Below are positions 42,717 to 53,816 of a DNA stretch of 64,000 nucleotides, piece after piece. Each line of letters starts with the position of its first letter. Positions within the stretch are counted from its first letter, which is position 1. Both the position numbers and the translations under genes were made by a program. The DNA is from Hymenopellis radicata (Eukaryota > Basidiomycota > Agaricomycetes > Agaricales > Physalacriaceae). The DNA is taken from the NCBI GenBank assembly GCA_015501595.1, contig JADNRX010000197.1, positions 39,747 to 103,746 on the forward strand, given 5' to 3'. The notes below the pieces were generated by a model, which saw nothing but the letters and a program-made list of their open reading frames with translations, had not been told where the DNA came from and searched no databases.

Positions 42717-45700
42717 ATGGTACCTCCTCAGCGCTCAGCGCGTCAGCCGTCTCCTTTTCCCATCATCATTGATGGTCTCCAGGGCCCAATTATACTGCGT
42801 ATGATTGCTCCCTGCCTGTCTCATCGTCTATATTCTTAACAGCCGGTCAGAAATCGACAACAGTACAACTCTCGTCGAGATTGCCGATGTTCTTGCAGAA
42901 CGTGGCGATTTACCGAGTGATCATGCAGACTTGTGCTTCGCCTTGGTCAATAATGTGCTGTATAAAACTTCAAGTCGCCTGTCAGCGCTTCGGCTTGGAC
43001 TCAAATCTATTTCACGAATTGAGTTTCGCATTCGGGTACTTGGCGGTGCCACACAAGGTTTGACTGGACACATTTTCTCTAACCTTATACTGATGTGCAG
43101 TAAGATTCATCCCAGGAATCTAGTGTTGCGATGTCAAGTGGCTTTCCTTCATCGTCGACTTCGACTTCGTCGATTGTGGCCTCTTTGGAAGCTTCTGCTT
43201 TGACGTCGGTCTCCGGACCACCTGATATACGGCCGTTCACAGTGTCTCGGCAAGCAGAACCGATTGTTGCCACGTCGAGCTACTATCATGAGTTAGAGGA
43301 AGTATGTGCTTTGAAGCGAATAATGCCCATTCTGAAGCTATGTAGGCCAAAAATCCCCACGGGCCCACTGCGCGTCCTGTTCGTAGGCAACGAATAGCTG
43401 CACTGAAAGCTCATGAACGAATCAGTCTGTCTGCAGCTGATGAGGATGAAATGGATTTGGATGAGATGCTACCCACACAGGCCAGACGGCGCGCATTACC
43501 TCCGGATTCAGAAGATTGTTCAAGGTCCACAAAACATGCCAAGCTCTCGCGCCAACTCTCTGTTTCACTGGATCACCTTTTACAACAAGATGTCATCGCA
43601 GACTGTGCTCTCCAGGAAGATGAAGATCACGACGGAGTCATTCTCACAACTTCAGAAGCAGTACCCTGCAAACCCACTGCAGACAAGGTTACCAGGCGGT
43701 TTGGTGCTGCTTTATCTTTGACCTCTCGTAACTGTCTGCAGTGGCAGCACATCAACTTGGGCTCACCAGAGGCGCAACGTAACTTAATTCACCGGTGGTA
43801 CAAAATTCTTCAAGACTTCTTCTTTGAGGTTTGTTCACAACTTCTATATTACGCTTGTAGCTTATGGTGACACAGCATCCTGGTATATGTCTCCCGGACG
43901 CTGTGGATGTTTTACGGGAGATGAGAGTGTGCAGACATCGGACCGATACAGCATGGTTGGCTGACATCAAGGTATGCCACGAGTATAAAGGATGGCATTG
44001 AGGCTAACCTTCCCAAGACTTCGGGTGTTGGGTGTCTACTTCTTCGGATTGCAGACCAGGATCCCTATCTGCAATTTCAAGAAGGCTTGCGTGGTTCTTA
44101 CAGCACATATCGGTGGTGGTTCGCTTTTGGAGAATGCCTCCAGTCGTGGACCATTGTAACTACTTCTGAAGAGTTGGAACAGTATCATCCTGTATTCAAG
44201 GTGTGCTAAGAATTTCTCTGCGTCAACAAAGTAAACCCTGCTCAAAACAAAAACAGAGAAAACCTAAACCGTCTAAGGTCCTAGAATGGATCGCACAGAC
44301 CGTGCCGTTTATCGGACAACCAGAAACTGTTTACATATTCCTCAACTTGAAGAATTTTTCTCATGTTTGGAAGGAGGTCGTCCTCCCTAACGCACGCTTG
44401 CAGAAGGAAGATGTAAGGTTTACAACTAAGTCCCATGGCCTACTAAAGACCTTTAGGTTTCCCTTAGCGATGGCGATTTGACAAGCGTTTTTCACTACCT
44501 AAAGGAAGTCTGCAATGACAAGGACCACATCCAGGAAATCACGAAAAACGAACTGCTCCGTGCAGTAATGCGCTGTACGGGACAATTTTATAAAGAATTA
44601 CAGCGCCTGGACAGCAACGGGGGGCCTCAGCATTGCACGCATTGCCAATCACTGCCGGATGACAGCCTTGAACGATGTGTGCGGACTCTGAAAGTTCGCC
44701 AACAGGATGTTCAGAAGTTTGAGAAAACGCTTTTGATTGAATACGACGACGATTGTCAAATTCCCTACGCTCTAGGCGTGAGTGGTCATTTGAGCGGTTT
44801 GAGCTAACTAACTAGTCTACAGAGTGATCAAAAGGTTCCAACTTCACGGGCTTCAGACCTGCCGGACCTCTCTATCGTAGAACCACGCATCGAAGTTCAA
44901 GCCCGTTGTCATCAAGATGTCACGCGCCTCATTGACGAGAACACAGAGAATGAGGTGGGCGTGGTCAACTATAATCCTTTCACCTGCGAACAGCTTCGTA
45001 CCATTATCGAACATCATAATTCCCTGTGGCAAAGTACAGGCTTGAAGCGTGGTACCAGCCTGCAGAAAGTGGCATATGGTACTATGCTTGCCGAAGGATT
45101 TTGTAGGGCACAAGGTGGAAGGGCGGGAGACACCTACACCAACTATCCAAACACGAAACTGCCAACCAAAGTCACAGACGCAGTTGAATACATGCCACAC
45201 ATGTTTCGTACTGCCATTGTAGGTTTCTTTAATCTTACAAATCCTTCTGTTTACTGATTGGTCACTGTCTTGCAGGATGTTGAAATCGTTATGAGAGCTC
45301 TCAAACATACAGCACCTTCTTTATACCAACAAATTGTCGATGCTGCAAGTGCTGCTCATACCTTTCCACTGGGAAAATATGGACTCAACGCATTCTATAC
45401 CTGGGATTATCTAGCGATGCAACATCGTGATTCCGATATGAGCTGGACTGTGAGTATCCAGACCGAGAAAGTTGCGCCGTCCGGACAGTACAACTTTGCA
45501 TATACTCAATATGGGATTGTTGTTAGGACAGTGGCCAACATGCTCTGGTACGTCTTGGATAAAATAGTTACCCCTAAGCTTATTTGTTCCACAGGACGTT
45601 CTTTGCTGGAGATTTACATGGCACTGTTGCACCTATGCGCAATAGTATTAACCGCAAAGGAACACATTCAAGAGGTATTGGCTTTGTGCTGCGTTCGAAG

Positions 45701-45775
45701 GATGCTCAGGAGGCTACTCGTTATCATGACATCCTGAGCCGTTCTGAAGAGCGTATCCACGCCTGGAGTACTTGA
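42717..45775 (+). CDS. Multi-exon protein with TET/JBP-like 2OG-Fe(II) dioxygenase C-terminus
   Basis: Start taken at 42717 (MVPPQRSARQPSPFPIIID). At least ten exons with GT-AG introns of 40-60 bp; borders read include 43301/43346, 43828/43876, 43971/44018, 44200/44257 and a last exon from about 45596. The N-terminal half is of unknown fold, with acidic DEDEMDLDEML and a Cys pair (HCTHC). The C-terminal core has the double-stranded beta-helix signature: H-x-D in LAMQHRDSD (45420-45446), then NFAYTQYGIVV, then distal His and downstream Arg in AGDLHGTVAPMRN...RGIGFVLR (45611-45700). This fits the TET/JBP branch, whose members oxidise 5-methylcytosine or thymine in DNA. The splice near 43058-43115 is ambiguous: the simplest join meets a TAA. 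It is otherwise free of stops. The oxygenase fold is likely; the DNA substrate is inferred. Confidence 0.6.
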
Positions 45776-46816
45776 ATATACTGGTACTACTGTTCCTCGT
45801 GTGTCTCGAAGAAAACTTTGGTAGTGCTCTTGTGTACGAATCAAACTGTTAATTAGAGGCCCACTTCGAGGCTCACAGACTTAGGATCCTTGTTGCAACA
45901 CGTACATACAGTAAGCATCGCCGGCGCTGAACAGGCAAGGTCTTTTGCTCCCCATCAGCGCATCAGCTCCTATGGCCTACGCCCTTCTACAAGTCCTTGT
46001 CATCCATTTCTCCCCCAATTTCCCTTGATATCTTTTGCTTGCCTGGCAACACTGTTGGGTTCTTAGGCTGGATTACGCATGCGCTGATGATATTGTACCT
46101 AGTTAGGGCCTATGTTAGGTAGTTTGTAAGTAAATTTGTAACTGAGACCAAGTATGATAGTGATCAACGAGAGTGTGTGGATGTGTGTTGACTGATCGTG
46201 ATGGAGATCGTTGCAAGGTTGGGTGTCCGACGCAGTTGGGGTTAGTGCCCATTAGTGTGCCATACTGCCTGGCGAGAGAATGAATTTTCCCAATTGCAAG
46301 CAGGAGAGCTGCGCCCTGCCATCTCGATCATGTCTTCGGAAAAGTACCAGCGCCTTGAGCGCATTCCTAATGACATGGTCGGGGACTAGGTGACAGGGGT
46401 TGCTGAGGTCATGTGGGCCCGCATCCAGTGCCTCCTCGATGGCCGTCAATGCCTGAGGGGATGGAGCGGCGACGACGCGTGGGGGTGTACGAAAGATGAA
46501 TGGATGGTTTGTTAGGAAGTGATTCCCGAGGCGGACTATCGGCTCTGTGGTGAGGACTTGTTGGGTGGTGGGCGCGGGAGGCGGGTCACTTCGTTGCCTT
46601 TCAACCTTTGGCCACGCTGATGGGAGTTCCCTGCGTTTGGCGCGCTCGCATCTAATGGCTCTGACAGCCGAGTAGAAGGCGCGGCTTTGGCGAATATGGT
46701 GGTTGTCTGTGTGCATGGTGGGGAGCGGGCTGGGTGACAGTCGTCAGTGAAAGAAAGAGAATCTGGTGCATGAAAGCACTATAAATGAGGAATGAGATGC
46801 ACGTGACCGCATTTCG
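45776..46816. other. Downstream region with one unassigned minus-strand frame
   Basis: The first 450 bp are 3' flank. A minus-strand frame (46716-46252) of 154 residues, with SNPCHLVPDHVIRNALKALV, is open but has no family I know. It lies downstream of the retrotransposon relic on the same strand. Confidence 0.35.
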
Positions 46817-47440
46817 TCACCAGCCCGTGTTAGGAACGAGGCAACACATCATGTCGCGTCGCGATATGGGAATAGTACTTAGCTTGAAGTTCTTGGGGGT
46901 AGCGAGTATTGAGCCGTTGCGGACCCAGTCTTTGTCCGAGGAAGGTGCGTGCTTCCTGAGGTTTTTACATACCATCAAGAAGTGTTCGACAGTCTCGGGA
47001 ATGCGCATGTCGTGCAGTTTGGCGATGTGAGGGAGATATGCATTCAAACCAGCATGGCCCCGTTGCACCTGGATGATCATACCGGCTTGTCTCCTCGTCA
47101 GTTCCCCGTAGAGTTTGGGAACCCTTGGTCCGGAAGGGTGTCGAATGCCCGGATTCGCTTGCCATGTATTGGCGTCCTCCAAGCTTCGCGCCGCGACGTC
47201 GGAAGGTGCTTCTGGTATTCCGCCTTGACTGCTTATTGGCATATATCGTAGGGCGCGGAGTCTATGGGTAGAGGAGCGGCTTCGCCATGTGCGGCGTGTT
47301 TTGCACGTTGGTCCGCCACTCCGTTTTTCGAAATGTCAACGTGGGATCCAGAACAGAGGGAGTTCCGTGTTCTTGTGTGGCTTCTGCTTGCGCGACCTCG
47401 TCAGCGTGTTGTGGAGGAGCTCGACGATGTATTGTCGCAG
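46817..47440 (-). pseudogene. Non-LTR retrotransposon relic: RNase H end and C-terminal domain
   Basis: On the minus strand, about 47385-47230 carries the last RNase H motif (VDISKNGVADQRAKHAA, as in the usual His-x-Asp-Asn-x-x-Ala-Asp helix) and then a TAA. In the next frame, 47242-46817, comes the C-terminal domain common in fungal LINE-like elements: LTRRQAGMIIQVQRGHAGLN, then PETVEHFLMVCKNLRKH, ending in a PKNFKLSTIPI block. The first Cys pair of the usual Cys-His finger is not seen, and frame changes occur near 47230 and about 47395. No reverse transcriptase is present. A dead 5'-truncated or eroded copy. Confidence 0.5.
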
Positions 47441-47480
47441 TTGAGGTCAATGCTTGTTCCGCGAGTTGGTTGTTATCCAA

Positions 47481-48607
47481 TCGGTAAATTTACTAAGCGG
47501 AGTCCGTTCCACCAGGTCTCACTACGCGGATTGTGCCCCGTCTAACTAGTTGGAAACCTGGTCAAAACACTATGAGTCAGCAAAGTAGAAACGAAGCAGA
47601 ATTATGCCAGAAATACTACCTTTTTGTACCAATTCTGCATCCCAGAAAGGTCGACGAAACGTCAAATTTTCTCCCTGTTTTCCGCGTGCGAATTTGCTTG
47701 GGAAATAGCAGGTTTGGCAATGTGTTCTGCATCGAAGAAACCATCCTACATTCTTCCACTCTATCCACAAAAAATCCAAAGGGAATCACATGACGGACAC
47801 CGCTTGTTTTTGGATGACCATCTTTACCGCGGACACCTTGTGGTAGTTGCAGTACATCTGTCGTGGAAATCTGCTGATTCAAAGGGAGACTCACGAAGAA
47901 TGCCAGAATCAGATTAAAGAATAGTCTACCCTACGAGTCAGAAATGCGGTGGAGAAGAGCAGAATCACGCACATTTCCCCAACGCCGAAGCCTGGCCGGA
48001 GAGGGCATTGACACCGTGGAGTCTTCGCAAATACGACCTGGCACTTTCTGAAGCCGTTTTCACGAGCACAGAGTCTATTTTGTCGTCCTCGAAGGTGTTG
48101 ACGCGTCGAAAGTCAAAATCCAAGTTTGAGCTCATCTTCATTCATCTTCCACATCAGGCAATGTGTGATCGACGTCCAACTACGACCTCGACGAGGCGGG
48201 ATAATAAGTATCTGAGCTCATTGGACCCGAAATCAAACAGAGAACTCACTTGGGACGCACCGGACCCCTTTCAAGCAGAAGACGATGTTCTTAAGCTCCT
48301 GCTCAGCGAATGTTCTGGGCGCCTGCTGGGTGCTTGAATCTTTACATCCACCATTCTGAACTTGCGAGACTTTCTGAATGCGTTTCTGGACGATTTGTGA
48401 GAATGGCGAGTTCTTGAATGACGGAGAGCTTACCGTTGTAGCTGCTGTCTTCTGAGAAACTTGCAGGCTTCCAAACGGCGGCGATGACCCAGACTTTTCC
48501 TGAAGGACGTTGAGAACGTTGATGCGGAATGGCGCCGTACTGACTGGAGGTGGGAAATTCATTTCCTGTACGCAGCGAACGACAATTGAGCGTGCAAAGT
48601 CTGCTAA
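47481..48607. other. No convincing gene
   Basis: Open frames on both strands (for example 47894-47616 minus and 48008-48337 plus) show no domain. The last part may be the 5' flank of the gamma-tubulin-complex-like fragment. Nothing repeat-like was seen. Confidence 0.35.
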
Positions 48608-48970
48608 ATGTCTGTCAGACGGAATCGCAGGACGAGCGACGACGGAAGGGAACATATTAATGGACGACCGCGCGAATACGATGACCGGGAGCCTTCCTTC
48701 ATCGCGGAGACATCCGTTGTACGCGCGCCTCTCAATTCCCGGGTCAGTATCGGTACTGCACCTCCAAAATTCAAAGGAAAGGGCAGGCAAAATAATCTGG
48801 ATCATGTACCCCTCGAGATACAGGAATCCATTATCCTCGAAGACTTGTTATATGTCTTAATGGTCCGTGTTTCTTCTTCGCGTCCTTATTTTCTGATCAG
48901 GTCTAGGGCATTGAAGGAACGCCTTTGAAAGTACCACTGATAACGATCATGCGCATTTTGTGTCTGGCGT
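48608..48970 (+). pseudogene. Gamma-tubulin complex component-like N-terminal fragment
   Basis: Exon 48608-48859 begins MSVRRNRRTSDD, a polar N-terminus, and runs into DHVPLEIQESIILEDLLYVLM. An intron of about 60 bp follows, and the next exon starts GIEGT near 48912. The string PLxxQExxxxEDLLYVLxG(I/V)EG is the start of the Spc97/Spc98 domain of GCP2-like proteins, which nucleate microtubules at the spindle pole body. After GIEGT the sequence no longer matches and soon stops, so only about 100 residues of a protein normally over 800 long remain. A duplicated and truncated gene piece is likely. Confidence 0.45.
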
Positions 48971-49069
48971 GCTGTAGAATTCAAAGAGTTGATATTAATG
49001 ATTTGTTAGACATAGAAAGGCATTAACAGGCATTAAGCAACCCGGAGCCTGGTGACTTCTGTCTCTTGT

Positions 49070-49590
49070 TCAATCAACTGCTCCCGAAGAGCGGATACCT
49101 CGGGGTTCGAGAACTTTTCCATTTCTTTGGAAGCCAAGTACAGGTCGTATCCATGAAGTATTCGTACTGAAGAACACATTCCAGATGGTCCGAATTGGAT
49201 CTGGGCCGCATTGAAGAGTAATTCGATAAGCCCTAGAAGTCAAGACACGGCGACGAGAAAGTGCGTATTTGTCTCCTAGTCCGCGTGAAGTGCCAACCTT
49301 TCTTGTAGAAACTGTCTCGAGTCGCGAAAGTCGAACATGGGCATGAGTCTCGTATGTACGCAGAGTCCTAGTCGCCAATGCATCCAGAACCGATCTCAGA
49401 TTTTGGGAAGAGCAGAAATCGAGGACAGCAAGCAGCGACAAGGATTCCATAGGTCGCGTTGTGCATAATTCCGCAAGAGCCTTTCCGAGGAGAGAAGGAT
49501 CGAATCCACGAGACGCCGGCAGCGACATGATGGGGAAAGGCAGGAATATGTTGATCAAATCCGGCAAGTTCACACTTGCCTTCTTACCAC
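49070..49590 (-). CDS. Unassigned minus-strand ORF cut by a transposon
   Basis: An open frame of about 170 residues (FDPSLLGKALAELCTTRPME, LLAVLDFCSSQNLRSVLDAL) ends at 49070. Its upstream part runs into the hAT-like element at 49597, so the natural start, if any, was probably displaced. The helical look of the first part is protein-like; the C-terminal part is not. No family recognised. Confidence 0.25.
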
Positions 49591-49596
49591 CATCAC

Positions 49597-50608
49597 TAGT
49601 CATGTCCATGAGTGTCGGGTGTTTAAGGGTGCACTCGGGTGCACCCGCACTCAGCACCCGAGTGTCGAGTGTGTGCGTGACACGGGTAGGGTGTCTTGAC
49701 GGGTGTCCACCCGGGTGCGGGTGTCTGCCTCTGGGCTACGAGTACCCGCCGGCAGACACCCGGGTGGACACTCGCATTTTTCATCATTTTTCCCGATTTT
49801 ATTTCGATTTTTTTGTGTGTAGAAACGAGGAGAAACGACCCGCGCGAGGATTTCTCGCGTTCCGGCAGATCGGGCCGAGTTCCGAAAGTACGCATAAGCG
49901 TGCGATCGGGTCCGTGCTCTCTACATCTTACCATCACGACGACCTACGACGACCCGTTGCTCGACCTTGAGTCGGCGACGAGGACAGTGCTCGACTCTGG
50001 GTCGGCCTGGATGGACGAGGAGATGACTTCATGTCGTCTCCATGGAAACAACACCAGCTGGGACACCCCCGCAGATGGGCAGCCATTCGACGACGACGAC
50101 GACAGCCTTCAAGAGGCTATGCCACGATTAAGGAGCCCTTTGCCCTGCTGCAGCGCAGGTTTGATGAGTGGAAGATTGGGAATTACCAGTGCGCGGCGCG
50201 TCTGCTGACGACGCCGCGCCAACAGGTGCGTTCTGAATGCTTTTCTCTATTTTTTAGGACGCGTCGAGAAGACGACGATGACGACGACCCCCCACCACCA
50301 TCACACCACCACTTCCTGCCACTCCTATCCCCTCACCACACCCACACCCAGCCTCATGAACAGCTGAGTGTCCCCGTGCCATTGCCCGGGGATGCTTACT
50401 GTCCATGAATATGGGTGGGTGCACCCATGTACACCCGCCACTCTACACGAGTGTCTAGACACTCGTGTGTGTGGAACACCCGCGAATGGGTGCGCCACCC
50501 GGGTGGGGTACTCGGGTGTCGCACGAGTGCGAGTACCGGGCTTTGAGCCATGAGTGACCCGCCCCGCGAGTGTGAGTGCACCCGGGTGCCTACTCGTGGA
50601 CATCTCTA
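49597..50608. mobile_element. hAT-like non-autonomous element, family B-related (1012 bp)
   Basis: Left end TAGTCATGTCCATGAGTG; the right end read in reverse is TAGAGATGTCCACGAGTA. Flanking 8-mers ACCATCAC (49589-49596) and AGCATCAC (50609-50616) differ at one base, so the duplication is old. Subterminal arrays are made of GGGTGCACCC- and ACCCGAGT-type words. The core shares blocks with the 12754 element (GTGCTCTCT followed by TACCACCAC-like sequence; GTGCCATTGCCCGGGGATGC). It is therefore a diverged sister with a different subterminal word. Confidence 0.75.
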
Positions 50609-50616
50609 AGCATCAC

Positions 50617-50984
50617 TTTCCTCCTCACATGCCATTCCTCAAATCAGCGACGCGTCGTGTGAAACGGGCCCACATCAGGAAAAGCACTTTGGCGTCTGGT
50701 TCACTTAAGTTTAGGGCCCGATTCTCCGGTTAACCTAAGAGGCCTAAGTTACCTGAAACAACTGAAAGCAACTTGAGATAACCTAAAGATGTGCGTTAGA
50801 TTAGAGTTACCTGAATTCGCTTTGAGTTAACTTCAGTAGATTCAAGGATAATTATATCCTTGAAACAACCTCAAGTTGTCCTCAACTCTCTCTGTGCATC
50901 GTTATTCGACATAGAAACTTTAGTTAACACAATTCAACTAAAGACAACCTCAATTCGATAAGATATAACTACACTTTATATACA
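50617..50984. other. AT-rich non-coding stretch
   Basis: Contains repeated AACTTGAG/CTCAAGTT and TTAACTTCAG-type words in both orientations, perhaps an eroded miniature element. No reading frame of note. Confidence 0.35.
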
Positions 50985-51954
50985 GTCTTATATGTATATA
51001 AGCTCAGCCAAATATTTACTAAGAAATGATCTACGCTATCGAGAATATTTGTACTACTCCAGTCGTCATCAAAGTCATACTTAGCAAAGTTAGGAAACAG
51101 CATGCAGCTCTGCCGAACATTGGAAAGCGGAATAATGGACCACGCTCTAGTCGTTCCATCCTTGAGGAGAGCAGTCTCGACACTAGGCATACTATGTGTG
51201 TTTCTTTCCCGCATTGTCAGCTTTGGTGTTGTATACCACTCGATGTAGGCCAATGGATGTCGTGGTCAATGTGACGGACTGTTGTAAAGGCCTAAGCCTG
51301 GAATATTGAAGCGCTCCGGAATGCGAAAGATGACGTGTATGCGTCCAAGGCGAGTACCTATTCAATCATCAAAGACGCATTCAAACTGCAGGCAGACGAC
51401 TTACCTGTAAGACCTGTAGTCTCTGCCTCATCTCCAGTATAAACCACAATAGTATCAAACTGACCGCCACCTAATGGGGAGGCTTTGACGACATCCTTCT
51501 TATCAGAAGTATCGTCTACGCTTTCCAGACCAAACTTGAAGGAATGATAGACGTCAACACCATGGAAGGGGAGAGGATAAGAGGTAGCCGGTTTCTTGCT
51601 TTTAGCACGCTGTAAGAGATCCAGATACTCTTTGAGATGGGTGCCAAAGAGTGGTACACGGTGTTGAGATTGGATAAGGGTAATGCTCTTATTGGGGGAT
51701 GTTGGGAATTTTGGAAGAAGAACAGGTTGTGGCTCCTTAAGAGAGGTAGTCGGAGGGGTAGGAGTATGGGAGGCAGCGGTGGAGGTGGTGGTGGTGGAGG
51801 TAGAGCCGATGGGAGTACGAGAGGAGGTGGTAGTGGCGGTGGCAGCTGTCTTGCCTTTACCTTTATTCTTAGCTCCAGAACGTTGTGAAAGCGCCCAGTC
51901 GATGTACCGCTCGAACATCTGAACACCCTCTTGACGAAGAATCCATCTTGTCAT
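50985..51954 (-). pseudogene. Plavaka-type (CACTA-like) transposase, C-terminal fragment
   Basis: On the minus strand from 51954: an N-terminal piece with Thr/Ser-rich spacer, then FGTHLKEYLDLLQRAKSK, then VDVYHSFKF and GGGQFDTIVVYTGDEAETTG. After a splice near 51350 come RIHVIFRIPE and LAYIEWYTTP, ending IIPLSNVRQSCMLFPNF and an SSTNILDSVDHFLVN block. This order (vYH.fKf, RFDTvLv, RvG.vrviF, laYvEWf, aaiiPl.dIr.sChL.PkF, W.s.nVLd) is the C-terminus of Plavaka transposases. A TGA at 51266-51268 interrupts it, consistent with a lost CGA. The catalytic part is absent; the 5' side abuts a minisatellite. Confidence 0.65.
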
Positions 51955-51974
51955 CTGCGGAGCTTTATCGCAGC

Positions 51975-52600
51975 GTTTGGATACCCAGGACTCTGACCGT
52001 TGTGTCGTACGGCGCGCCCGCCCTCAGCGTCGTTGGGCAGCGCCCCATCCGGCATCGATCACCTGCCAGATACACCCTTCCCTCTTTAATCCCATATCTC
52101 GCTCATTTCTCCCTCAAATCTCTTCAAATCTTGATGCTCCTGGGTGTTTGGATACCCAGAACTCTGACCGTTGTGTCGTACGGCGCGCCCGCCCTCAGCG
52201 TCGTTGGGCAGCGCCCCATCTGACATTGTTCCTCCTCCCCTCCTCATTAATTCCATATCTCCTTCATTCCTTGCTCAAATCGCCCCAAGTCTTGATGCTC
52301 CTGAGCCTTTGGACCTCCAGGATCATAACCGTTATGTCGTACGGCGCGTGCGCCCTTGGCGTCGTTACGCAGCGCCCCATCTGACATTGTTCCTCCTCCC
52401 CTCCTCATTAATTCCATATCTCCTTCATTTCTCGCTCAAATCGCCCCAAGTCTTGATGCTCCTGAGCCTTTGGACCTCCAGGATCATAACCGTCATGTCG
52501 TACGGCGCGTGCGCCCTTGGCGTCGTCGGGCAGCGCCCCATCCGCATCGACCACCTGCCACATATACCCTTCCCTCCTTTATCTAGTCGTTAGCACGAGA
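51975..52600. repeat. Minisatellite, about 160-173 bp unit, nearly four copies
   Basis: Units begin TTTGGATACCCAG or TTTGGACCTCCAG near 51975, 52148, 52308 and 52469. Each carries CCGTTGTGTCGTACGGCGCG or a close variant and the block GTCGTTGGGCAGCGCCCCATC, then a pyrimidine-rich part and TTGATGCTCCTG. Copies 1-2 and copies 3-4 pair as subtypes, which suggests two rounds of duplication. Open frames through it are by-products. Confidence 0.85.
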
Positions 52601-52685
52601 TCTGTACTGTCATGGCATGGCGGGAGGAGCGAGAGGAGAGACAGTGACGCGTGTCGTAGAGATTGAAGCTGATGTGGTGGACTAG

Positions 52686-52710
52686 ATTATGGGAAACTCT
52701 CCATGTAAGG
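52686..52710 (+). repeat. Short palindromic repeat ATTATGGGAAACT..CCATGTA, copy 1
   Basis: TTATGGGAAACTCTCCATGTAA. Related copies lie at 53641-53664 and 53681-53703 in the same orientation, and at 55950-55971 inverted. See the finding on this bracket. Confidence 0.55.
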
Positions 52711-52965
52711 AGAGTGTCCCGGACAAGTTTAGGTAGAGTTGATATGGTTTCAATTCCTGTACTGTGAATATGAGCAATACACTCTTCCGAACAATGTCAT
52801 GCGCATTTTGAGATGATTAGGTGGATTCGGATGAGGAGGCAATCGGAACGCAATGATCGAATCGATCGTCTGCATCTCTTTCTTTCGCACTATCACCACC
52901 GCCGTCGTCACTGCTCCAACAGCCACGAAGGCCTCGCATATTATATTCCACTGTGACGCCTATCT

Positions 52966-53554
52966 ATGGCCCAATCAGATCTGCAGGAACAAGCAAGCAG
53001 AGTCAATTACGAGCAGCCTTGAAGACTTATGAGGCGAAGAATGTTGAAAAACGGAGGGAAAAATCACGGCTGTATCAGCGAAGGTGCGTATAGTCTTTGT
53101 TTCAACTATACTATCTTACAGTCAGCCTAGAAAATGTGCTGCTGAGGCGTCTCTACCACCAGACGAGCGCGCGCCCAAACAGACCAAACAGAAGGAATAC
53201 AAGGCTACCTCCCGTGCTAGAAACCGCGTCACTCTGCTCAACGACGAACAGAAACGTCGCTTCGAGTGCGTATCTTCTCTATGCCTGCTGGAATTGTATT
53301 CTAATCATGTTTACAGCGCGAATCCTTACCTACTGCCCCGTGTTCGTGCTATCGCGAATCCGCAAGACTATACTGCTGAAGCTCTTGCTGCTCAAGAGGA
53401 TCGAAGTGCATTCAAGCGTAAACATGCAGCAACTATGAAGCAATACTTGAAGGAACACCGGGCTTCTGAGGAGGGTCAGAGGAGGATGGAAGAGGCGGAG
53501 GAGGAGGCGGCGGAGGAGGAGGTGGCGGAAGAGGAAGAAGAGAACAATGAGTAG
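52966..53554 (+). CDS. Small charged protein with acidic C-terminal tail
   Basis: Three exons: one ending near 53081 (LKTYEAKNVEKRREKSRLYQ), 53123-53266 and 53317-53554; the second intron is 48-51 bp and can be read through. The protein is rich in Lys, Arg and Glu, with a middle segment KQKEYKATSRARNRVTLLND and a C-terminus that is almost all Glu (EEAEEEAAEEEVAEEEEENN). A long charged helix or coiled coil is likely. The true start is not fixed: the ATG at 52966 is out of frame with exon 1 as I read it. It lies between two copies of a short inverted-repeat word and just upstream of the dioxygenase pseudogene. Function unknown. Confidence 0.45.
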
Positions 53555-53640
53555 GAATTCAGACTCAAAACCTGTGTCGTCTAGTTATCTTGCAAGTATT
53601 CGTTCTTATGCAGAACCAAAGAAAGATCCCAATTGAAAGG

Positions 53641-53703
53641 TCATATGGGAAACTGACCATGTAGCCTGATATAGGCCAGGCATATGGGAAACTTCCCATG
53701 TAG
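53641..53703 (+). repeat. Two copies of the short palindromic repeat, copies 2 and 3
   Basis: CATATGGGAAACTGACCATGTAG and CATATGGGAAACTTCCCATGTAG, 40 bp apart in the same orientation, just upstream of the dioxygenase pseudogene. Each is itself nearly palindromic. Confidence 0.6.
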
Positions 53704-53816
53704 CGTGACGTGTTTGACTCTCGGGGCTTGTTAGGCTTTGTTTGGACTCTGGTTGACCTCGTACCACCACCATTGTTGACTTCCCTCACCAGCATACCCC
53801 CATCCTCGCCTGTGAT

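Noticed and set aside
51977..52593. Overlapping proteins across the minisatellite
   Set aside because: The frames stay open only because the repeat unit lacks stops. The sequence has no protein-like features.
53084..53554. Single-exon start at 53084 for the small charged gene
   Set aside because: The first residues read intron sequence. A splice at about 53081/53123 joins a longer charged upstream exon.
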